A model generated the notes under the pieces. It worked only from the letters and a program-made list of their open reading frames with translations. It searched no databases and was not told the origin of the DNA. The position numbers were made by a program, and so were the translations under genes. Shown here piece after piece: positions 5,197-10,407 of a stretch of DNA of 10,407 nt (position 1 is the first letter of the stretch; every line of letters begins with the position of its first letter). The stretch is from positions 1-10,407 of the forward strand of contig DFHP01000009.1 in assembly GCA_002371335.1 (NCBI GenBank), read 5' to 3'. Source of the stretch: Eubacterium sp. UBA3720 (GTDB taxonomy: Bacteria > Bacillota > Clostridia > Lachnospirales > Lachnospiraceae).

Positions 5197-6903
5197 ATGG
5201 CAAGAAGGGCAAATCGATATAACGCTGTTGCATCTGCTTCTGATCAGATTCAGGCTGCTCCGGAGAAATCCTTCAGGGCGGGACTGTATGCAAGATTATC
5301 TGTGGAGATAAATGAGAGGCCGAGCAATTCAATCCAGACTCAGCTTGATATCATGCATGGGTATGTGAATAAGCATCCGGAAATAATAGAAGCGTTCGAG
5401 TATGCTGACAGCGGTTTCTCCGGCACAAATTTTGAGAGGCCGAATTTTAACAGACTGATGGATGACGTCCGGTCGGGAAAAATCAACTGTATCCTTGTAA
5501 AGGATCTGTCCCGGTTCGGAAGGGATTATCTTGAAACTACGAATTATATTGAGATTATCCTTCCATTCCTGGGCGTCCGGTTTATATCCGTCAATGATCA
5601 TTTTGATACAGATGCGGCCTGCAATGAGAATAAAACCTTGGAGATCGCACTGAAGAATCTGGTCAACGATATGTACGCAAAGGATGTTTCCAAGAGGGTT
5701 TCTACAGTCCGCAGACAGGAAGTGGAGCGGGGAAAGTTCACCGGCAGCAATGCACCGTATGGGTATGTGGTGGATGACAAAGATCCGCTCAGGCACTTCC
5801 TGATTGATGAACCGGCGGCAGAGGTAGTAAGGGATATATACCAGATGGCGGATGATGGGATGTCTGTCCGGGAAATATCGCTGGAACTGCAAAGGCGGAA
5901 TCTTTCCATTCCGGGGCAGTACCTGAAGACGGGGCATCTGTATCAGGAAGAAGGAGATGAGGTGCATATCTGGCATATCGGAACCATAGCCAACATTCTC
6001 CGCAAGGAAGAGTATATTGGAAACCTTGTCCATGGCAGGCGGCGGTCAAGGCTGTATGAGAATGAGAAACGGCATTTTACGGATAAGGATGAATGGGTCA
6101 TAACTGAAAATGCCCATGAACCTATTGTCAGCCGCGAACAATATGACCGTGTGAGGGCAAAGTTTGAGAAGAAGGTGAAAGACAGCACATTCTCCTCAGA
6201 CCGTGGTGCCGGAGTATCGAAGAAGCAGGACAAATATGCAGGCCTTCTGTTCTGCGGTGAGTGCGGGAAACGCCTCCGGTTTAATTCACGAATGGGAAGG
6301 CAGGAATCAGATACCAGCCGGACATACTTCTACCAGTGCTGTAATACATATGACCTGTCCAATCAGGGATACTGCAGCGTGAACATTATGGAGAAGATGC
6401 TTGATAAGGTCGTGATGGAAGCCTTGAAAATGCAGGTGCAGCTTTTTTCTGAAAAGGGAATCACGACAGACTGGTGCAGGGAGGAAGCTGAAAAGAAAAT
6501 AAAGCCTGCACAGAACCGGGTGAAGAAGATCCAGGCGGAAATCTCCACACTGGAATACGAGGACTTCGAGATGCATGGAAGATTTGGTGTTGGAGAGATC
6601 AACCGTGAGGAAATGACTGCATACCAGAAATCATCTGAAAAGAAGATGGCGAAACTCAGGGAGCGGCTTTCCGCAGCGGAAGACAAAGAGTCCGAAATCC
6701 GTAAGGATTGGAATGATTTTACTCGCGGCATTGAGGCTCTGTACCGCGTGAATGGTAAGAGGAAGCCGGACAAGGATATTCTGGTGACTCTGATCAGGAA
6801 GATCACCATAAAGCATAGTGGAAAATTTACGATTGAATGGAATTTTGACCGCAAGTTCAAACCTGTAGATGGAAGCTACGTGAAAGGGGCGAAGAAGATA
6901 TGA
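5197..6903 (+). CDS. Large serine recombinase 2 (site-specific integrase)
   Basis: A 568-residue large serine recombinase, diverged from its neighbours. It has about 27 extra N-terminal residues (MARRANRYNAVASASDQIQ and on) before the catalytic domain: Ser35 in YARLS with Arg33, DSGFSGTNFERP at 71-82, and VKDLSRFGRD at 101-110. APYGYV (186-191) starts the recombinase domain. The zinc ribbon uses Cys353 and Cys356 (FCGECG), Cys381 or Cys382, and Cys393. A long charged coiled coil spans about 425-520, and the C-terminus carries VTLIRKITIKHSGKFTIEWNF, the same closing motif as the other two. Translation starts directly at the previous stop (TAA then ATG), with AAGGAGG inside the end of gene 1 at 5182-5188. 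The 3' end overlaps recombinase 3 by ATGA. Confidence 0.96.
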   Translation: MARRANRYNAVASASDQIQAAPEKSFRAGLYARLSVEINERPSNSIQTQLDIMHGYVNKHPEIIEAFEYADSGFSGTNFERPNFNRLMDDVRSGKINCILVKDLSRFGRDYLETTNYIEIILPFLGVRFISVNDHFDTDAACNENKTLEIALKNLVNDMYAKDVSKRVSTVRRQEVERGKFTGSNAPYGYVVDDKDPLRHFLIDEPAAEVVRDIYQMADDGMSVREISLELQRRNLSIPGQYLKTGHLYQEEGDEVHIWHIGTIANILRKEEYIGNLVHGRRRSRLYENEKRHFTDKDEWVITENAHEPIVSREQYDRVRAKFEKKVKDSTFSSDRGAGVSKKQDKYAGLLFCGECGKRLRFNSRMGRQESDTSRTYFYQCCNTYDLSNQGYCSVNIMEKMLDKVVMEALKMQVQLFSEKGITTDWCREEAEKKIKPAQNRVKKIQAEISTLEYEDFEMHGRFGVGEINREEMTAYQKSSEKKMAKLRERLSAAEDKESEIRKDWNDFTRGIEALYRVNGKRKPDKDILVTLIRKITIKHSGKFTIEWNFDRKFKPVDGSYVKGAKKI

Positions 6904-8444
6904 AGAAGGTGGCATTATATATGAGGCTTTCAAAAGAAGATGAATATATCCGTGATGAAAGCAACAGTATCTCCAATCAGAGGGCGTTCCTTCATAAGCA
7001 TATCCGCGCTATTCCAGAACTAAAGAAAATGGAAGTCCTGGAGTTTAAGGATGATGGATATACCGGGAAGAATATGAATCGTCCGGGGATGCAGGAACTT
7101 TTGGATATGGTGAAGGCGCAGAAGATAGCATGTATCGTTGTGAAGGATATCAGCCGCTTTTCCAGAGATCATCTGGAAACAGGGAAATACCTGGAACAGA
7201 TTTTTCCGTTTATGGGTGTCAGATTTATTGCGGTCAATGACAATTATGACAGTAAGGATTTTGCCGGTGGTATTGGAGAGATTGATGTAGCGTTCAAGGG
7301 AATCCTCTATGATTTCTACAGTGAGGATCTGTCGCAGAAGGTGAAATCCTCTTTGGCGGCACGTAAGGCGAAGGGAAACTACACGGCTTCCGTTGCAACA
7401 TATGGTTATAAGAAAGATCCAGAGAAGAAGGGTCATCTGATCGTGGATGATGAGGCGGCGGAGATCGTTAAGCGGATTTATCGGGAGTATCTGGAAGGCA
7501 AGGCAATTTACAAGATCGCCCAGGGATTGAATGATGATGGGATCGTGGCTCCGTCCATCCACCTGAAAAGGAAAATCGGGAACGGATATATCCGCCACAA
7601 TGCAACGCTCCTTTGGACAACGGTATGTGTCCGAAGGATGCTCTGTAACCAGACTTATCTGGGACATGTGGTGTATCACAAGTACGAACAGGAATCGGTA
7701 GGCGGAAATGATAAGAAGATCCTTAATCCGGATGAGTGGAAGGTCGTTAAAAACATGCATGAGCCGCTTGTCAGCCAGAAGGATTTTGATAAAGCACAGA
7801 AGCGTCTTCAGAGCAATAAGAAAGTGAAGAGAGTATATCCGAAGCATTGCCTGTCCGGAATGGTGGAGTGTGGAATCTGTGGCCATAATATGCGGCACGC
7901 AAACAACGGCAGACCGAAGTATGAATGCGCTTTTACTTACTTCAACATCAACCATAAGCATGACAGGAATTCCATCATTGATGTAGATATCGAGACTGCT
8001 GTGCTGTCAGCACTGCAGAAGGAATTTGATCTGAAAGTAGAATCGGATAGTATCTGTGAGGAACGGAAGGAAAGGCAGCAGGGCAAGATACATGATGCGC
8101 AGAAGCAGCTGAAAGAGATGGAACGGTCCCTGGAGCAGCTATATGAGGACCAGCGGGAGTCCTTTGAAGCTTACAAGGCTGGAATGACGGAGAAGGATAC
8201 CTTCCTTCAACAGAAGCAGATGTATGAACAGTTGGAAGAGCGGCTGAATGAGAAGATCCGGATGCAGAAGGAAGCTGTGGAGAAGCTTGAAGATGAGGCG
8301 GATGCCATGCCGAACGGATTATCTGTTAGCATGGGAGAAATCCAGGCAGACCATCTTACGAGAGAACTGACAGAAGCGTTTGTGGATAAGGTTCTTGTCT
8401 GGCCGGGGCAGAAGATTGAGATACGGTGGAAATTTAAGAAGTGA
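6900..8444 (+). CDS. Large serine recombinase 3 with a modified zinc ribbon
   Basis: A 514-residue large serine recombinase. The catalytic domain starts almost at once: Ser11 in YMRLS with Arg9, DDGYTGKNMNRP at 51-62, VKDISRFSRD at 81-90. ATYGYKK at 166-172 opens the recombinase domain. The ribbon has Cys324 and Cys327 (VECGICG) and Cys343 (YECAF), but where the other two proteins have the fourth Cys this one has His354 (NHKHDRNS), so it may be a CCCH site. The coiled coil is about 387-468 and the C-terminal motif is AFVDKVLVWPGQKIEIRWKF. It begins in a 4-base ATGA overlap with recombinase 2. A terminator hairpin follows 6 bases after its stop. The protein is full length with catalytic residues kept, so I read it as functional. 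Confidence 0.95.
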   Translation: MKKVALYMRLSKEDEYIRDESNSISNQRAFLHKHIRAIPELKKMEVLEFKDDGYTGKNMNRPGMQELLDMVKAQKIACIVVKDISRFSRDHLETGKYLEQIFPFMGVRFIAVNDNYDSKDFAGGIGEIDVAFKGILYDFYSEDLSQKVKSSLAARKAKGNYTASVATYGYKKDPEKKGHLIVDDEAAEIVKRIYREYLEGKAIYKIAQGLNDDGIVAPSIHLKRKIGNGYIRHNATLLWTTVCVRRMLCNQTYLGHVVYHKYEQESVGGNDKKILNPDEWKVVKNMHEPLVSQKDFDKAQKRLQSNKKVKRVYPKHCLSGMVECGICGHNMRHANNGRPKYECAFTYFNINHKHDRNSIIDVDIETAVLSALQKEFDLKVESDSICEERKERQQGKIHDAQKQLKEMERSLEQLYEDQRESFEAYKAGMTEKDTFLQQKQMYEQLEERLNEKIRMQKEAVEKLEDEADAMPNGLSVSMGEIQADHLTRELTEAFVDKVLVWPGQKIEIRWKFKK

Positions 8445-8450
8445 TGAAGC

Positions 8451-8480
8451 ATCGGGGTGTCTGAGGGCATCCCGATTTTT
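8451..8480 (+). terminator. Terminator of the recombinase operon
   Basis: ATCGGGGTG (8451-8459) pairs with CATCCCGAT (8468-8476) over nine positions with one wobble, followed by five T at 8476-8480. On the minus strand the downstream side is not T-rich, so it acts mainly on plus-strand transcripts. Confidence 0.8.
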
Positions 8481-8485
8481 ACATT

Positions 8486-8525
8486 TGCCCACAGAATCGG
8501 TCTTGACTCTGTGGGCATAGTTTTT
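8486..8525 (+). terminator. Second hairpin with T run, in tandem with the first
   Basis: TGCCCACAGA (8486-8495) and TCTGTGGGCA (8508-8517) form a perfect ten-pair stem around a 12-base loop, and TTTTT follows at 8521-8525. It also lies just beyond the stop of the minus-strand gene at 8524-8526 and may help separate the converging transcripts, although the minus-strand side lacks a T run. Confidence 0.7.
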
Positions 8526-8850
8526 ATGCAACAAGCCGACGGATATTCTTGACGATAGAAGGATTTCCAGCAGCGATTCCTATGATGGAGAGACTGAGTA
8601 CGCCGAAAATAACAATACCTTGCCATACTTCTTGATTATGACGGTCATAATTCTGATCTAGGGCGTCAAGTTTTTCCTTTGTGGTCATATCATCTGCTTC
8701 TTCGATGAGTCTTGCCTTAAGATCATATTTCTCTTTGGAAGTATGATAGAGGCTATCAGTTGCTTCCTTCATCCGATCTGTTACGATTCGGAAGCTGGAT
8801 TCTGCAAGGTTGACGGGTATCTGGTTTTCAATACAATCGATGTTTGTCAT
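8524..8850 (-). CDS. Small protein with a C-terminal membrane segment
   Basis: A 108-residue protein on the minus strand that I do not recognise. Residues 1-72 are hydrophilic and probably helical (SSFRIVTDRMKEATDSLYH, then KARLIEEADDMTTKEKLDAL), and residues about 75-95 (EVWQGIVIFGVLSLSIIGIAA) form one membrane span, followed by NPSIVKNIRRLVA with positive charges. This suggests a tail-anchored or bitopic protein with the helical part in the cytoplasm. There is no signal peptide. A purine-rich AAGAAGAGG (plus-strand 8861-8869) precedes ATG 8850-8848 by 10 bases. It converges on the recombinases and diverges from the helix-turn-helix gene, sharing its control region. Possible roles, all inference: phage exclusion, membrane stress, or the effector of the adjacent regulator. 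Confidence 0.72.
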   Translation of the reverse strand: MTNIDCIENQIPVNLAESSFRIVTDRMKEATDSLYHTSKEKYDLKARLIEEADDMTTKEKLDALDQNYDRHNQEVWQGIVIFGVLSLSIIGIAAGNPSIVKNIRRLVA

Positions 8851-8902
8851 GGATTAATACCTCTTCTTTCTGTAGGTTGTAGGTTTCAGTAGATAAAGGG
8901 AC

Positions 8903-8931
8903 TTGATATCTGCTGTTGTTTCTGTTATCAT
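8903..8931 (+). promoter_or_regulatory. Sigma-A-type promoter for the helix-turn-helix gene
   Basis: TTGATA (8903-8908) and TATCAT (8926-8931) each match the -35 and -10 consensus at five of six positions with an ideal 17-base spacer. Transcription should begin near 8937-8940, giving a leader of about 55 bases before ATG 8995. Confidence 0.75.
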
Positions 8932-8936
8932 ACTAC

Positions 8937-8980
8937 CAGACAATAATGTCTGTTACAACTGGCAATAATGCTCAATAATG
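8937..8980. promoter_or_regulatory. Probable operator: 16-bp palindrome and three CAATAATG repeats
   Basis: CAGACAATAATGTCTG (8937-8952) is a perfect inverted repeat (CAGACA/TGTCTG around ATAA) lying over the predicted transcription start. The octamer CAATAATG occurs inside it at 8941 and again at 8963 and 8973, so spacing is 22 and 10 bases, close to two turns and one turn of the helix. The layout suits repression by the adjacent helix-turn-helix protein, with binding on one face of DNA. It lies 87-130 bases upstream of the minus-strand gene and could control both. Confidence 0.7.
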
Positions 8981-8994
8981 TCCGGAGCAAGAGG

Positions 8995-9558
8995 ATGGCG
9001 AATAAAAAAACAGAGAAGGTTCAAATAAGCAGGGATTGCTTTTTGAGAATAATAAGAGAAAAAGGGTATACGGTTGAAAGCCTTGGAGAAGTGCCGGAAA
9101 TAGATAGAAGCGGCAAAACGATACAGAGATGTCTGACGTCAGGAGAGATGCAGCCTGATCTCCTGGATCGTATTGGTCGTTTCCTTGATGTGGATCCAAC
9201 TTATTTATCTGGAGAATATGACCGCAGATTTGAGGAAATGAAGGACTCGTTAAAGAGTCCGGAATTGACTCATTATCTATGGACAAAGACCGACAGATTT
9301 CCATATTCCAAACATGAGACAGAGAATATCGATTATGCTGAGTATTTGTTGAACACGCTGCTAATCAATAATATCTCAAAGGAGCAGTTCCTGGCATTGG
9401 ATCCAAGGAAACGGAGGTCGTTGCAGTTTGATATTGGCATGGCGCTTCATACAGTAATAAAGCAGTATTTTGATGTTGATTCTCGTGGGTTGGAGACTGA
9501 TATGGGTATGACAGCAGACGGTCTCACATTGCTGATGGGGGACTGGATTAAAGAATAA
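8995..9558 (+). CDS. Helix-turn-helix (Xre-like) transcriptional regulator
   Basis: A 187-residue protein. Residues about 10-75 look like a Cro/CI-type helix-turn-helix: FLRIIREKGYTVESLGEV, a loop, GKTIQRCLTSGEMQPDLLDR, then IGRFLDVDPTYLSGEY, which is typical of the last helices of Xre domains. The C-terminal 110 residues (SPELTHYLWTKTDRFPYSK, then YAEYLLNTLLINNISKEQF and ALHTVIKQYFDVDS) are helical with no recognised ligand or peptidase motif, so cleavage in the manner of phage CI is not supported. ATG 8995 is preferred because GGAG at 8983-8986 lies 8 bases upstream; ATG 8968 in the same frame has no binding site and falls within the operator repeats. It probably represses its own promoter and is followed at 29 bases by the HNH gene. 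Confidence 0.85.
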   Translation: MANKKTEKVQISRDCFLRIIREKGYTVESLGEVPEIDRSGKTIQRCLTSGEMQPDLLDRIGRFLDVDPTYLSGEYDRRFEEMKDSLKSPELTHYLWTKTDRFPYSKHETENIDYAEYLLNTLLINNISKEQFLALDPRKRRSLQFDIGMALHTVIKQYFDVDSRGLETDMGMTADGLTLLMGDWIKE

Positions 9559-9587
9559 ATGGACGTTAAAGAAGAGGATTGAGATAT

Positions 9588-10352
9588 ATGCCTAGAAAAA
9601 GTAAAAATACATTTAGTGTTCATAATGACGAAATAACGATTATGAGAGAAGGGTGGGATCAGCTAGCACTCACCACATATAGGAGCGATTATTATGATGA
9701 AATAACATCACATACATGGTCGCTGAATAACGGGTATCCTTATAATGCTACTTTGGGAGGGGGCCTGCATCGATACATCATGGCTAAATGGTACGGCGAA
9801 GATATGCTCAAAGAAATGACAGAAAAAGGATTTATCGTTGAGCATATGAATAATAACCATATGGATTGTAGAATATGCAATCTTGAGTTTATGAAAGGAA
9901 ATCGAAATGTTGCAAAAGGACAATACTTCGATAAAGAAAGCGAGGCACTAAGACATAGTATAGCAGTCAGCATCTTTAAGGATTTTACTACAGGGAATTA
10001 TCAGATAACTATTGGCTGTAATGCTAATATTGTGTGCAAGGATCAAGGTGGAGTAGAACATCACATTAACGCAATAAAGCTATTATATAATTGCCCATAC
10101 GCTATAGTTGTCTTGGACGCTGAAGTGATATTAACACAGTATGATGAGGAAGAACAATTTAGCCTTAAGAATCTACATTATGTAGATTCAAAAATAATTG
10201 AAGCTCCTGACCTGAACCTAACCGAAGAAGAAAAGAATCAGGCGATGGTCGAACGGGACGGTAAGTGGTATCTGGTAATAGGAAACGGTAAGAGTTATTT
10301 AGAATCGATACATTATGATCAGGGGTGGGAGACCCCCGGAGAAAAAAATTGA
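9588..10352 (+). CDS. HNH-type endonuclease-like protein with an unknown C-terminal half
   Basis: A 254-residue protein. Residues about 55-110 have the layout of phage HNH/AP2-type homing endonucleases: GGLHRYIMAKWYG (His61), then FIVEHMNNNHMDCRICNLEF with Glu85-His86 and Asn98, then MKGNRNVAK. The usual D-H...N...N pattern appears as E-H...N...N, with Cys94 and Cys97 inside. Residues 115-254 contain several strand-like stretches (NYQITIGCNANIVCK, KWYLVIGNGKSYLES) and a Glu-rich linker, and I do not recognise them. GAAGAGGA at 9571-9578 supports ATG 9588; TTG 9579 is too close to it. The gene appears clearly more AT-rich than the recombinases and uses more A/T-ending codons, suggesting separate acquisition. 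It is probably co-transcribed with the regulator. No terminator is seen after it. Confidence 0.75.
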   Translation: MPRKSKNTFSVHNDEITIMREGWDQLALTTYRSDYYDEITSHTWSLNNGYPYNATLGGGLHRYIMAKWYGEDMLKEMTEKGFIVEHMNNNHMDCRICNLEFMKGNRNVAKGQYFDKESEALRHSIAVSIFKDFTTGNYQITIGCNANIVCKDQGGVEHHINAIKLLYNCPYAIVVLDAEVILTQYDEEEQFSLKNLHYVDSKIIEAPDLNLTEEEKNQAMVERDGKWYLVIGNGKSYLESIHYDQGWETPGEKN

Positions 10353-10407
10353 AAAAAGTTGTATCACAGGGTTGACACGAGCGGGATCCGGAAAGACTCG
10401 TACTGTA
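10353..10407. other. Non-coding tail at the window edge
   Basis: These 55 bases hold an A-rich stretch, TTGACA at 10372-10377 without a matching -10 element, and a short ACGAG/CTCGT inverted pair (10378-10382 and 10397-10401). Nothing here can be named; the sequence after it is needed. Confidence 0.4.

Noticed and set aside
5329..6033. Minus-strand open frame of 234 codons opposite recombinase 2
   Set aside because: It lies over the catalytic domain of recombinase 2 and shows no protein-family features.
7020..7961. Minus-strand open frame of 313 codons opposite recombinase 3
   Set aside because: The plus strand carries conserved catalytic motifs in the same place; the reverse translation looks random, rich in Ile, Leu and His.
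10372..10400. Promoter starting with TTGACA at 10372
   Set aside because: At 16-18 bases downstream there is only GACTCG-like sequence, no -10 element; the window ends too soon to judge.
1..10407. CRISPR array, tRNA or rRNA genes, reverse transcriptase or insertion-sequence transposase
   Set aside because: I looked for regular spaced repeats, cloverleaf-like segments, YxDD-type proteins and terminal inverted repeats and saw none that hold up.

Overview
The window looks like the right-hand end of a prophage, or a phage-derived integrative element, in a Gram-positive anaerobe of the Clostridia; a gut Lachnospiraceae-type host is my best guess. The grounds are AAGGAGG-type ribosome binding sites throughout, a moderate GC content that looks lower at the far right, a two-catalytic-domain endolysin of the style seen in gut clostridial phages, and large serine recombinases with Cys zinc ribbons and coiled coils. 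I had no database search, so family names rest on motif recognition.

Layout, left to right. (1) 1-1912 is a lysis module: the C-terminal part of a holin, cut by the window edge, overlapping an endolysin (amidase, glucosaminidase, SH3) that ends at a clear rho-independent terminator. (2) 1888-3535 is a cluster of very small plus-strand genes: two tandem paralogs of about 60 residues, two diverged copies of a micro-ORF flanking them, two DUF6870-like paralogs separated by a strong terminator, then a structured leader and a 56-residue basic protein. (3) 3547-8444 holds three different, apparently intact large serine recombinases in one translationally coupled operon (11 bp, 0 bp and -4 bp junctions), closed by two plus-strand hairpins. 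(4) 8524-8850, minus strand, encodes a small protein with one C-terminal membrane segment. (5) 8851-8994 is a divergent control region with a good sigma-A-type promoter, a perfect 16-bp palindrome over the predicted transcription start and three CAATAATG repeats. (6) 8995-10352 is a two-gene plus-strand unit: a helix-turn-helix regulator and an HNH-type protein that appears AT-rich, after which the window ends without a visible terminator.

How the parts may work together (inference): in phages that integrate by serine recombinases, the integrase and attP usually lie next to the lysis end of the late region, which matches lysis module followed by recombinases. The recombinases would integrate and excise the element. 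The small upstream proteins could be accessory or directionality factors, given their position and paired paralogy. The helix-turn-helix protein probably regulates itself and perhaps the divergent membrane gene. I see no tRNA, rRNA, CRISPR array or insertion sequence. The most unusual parts are the triple recombinase operon and the paired small-gene families in front of it.
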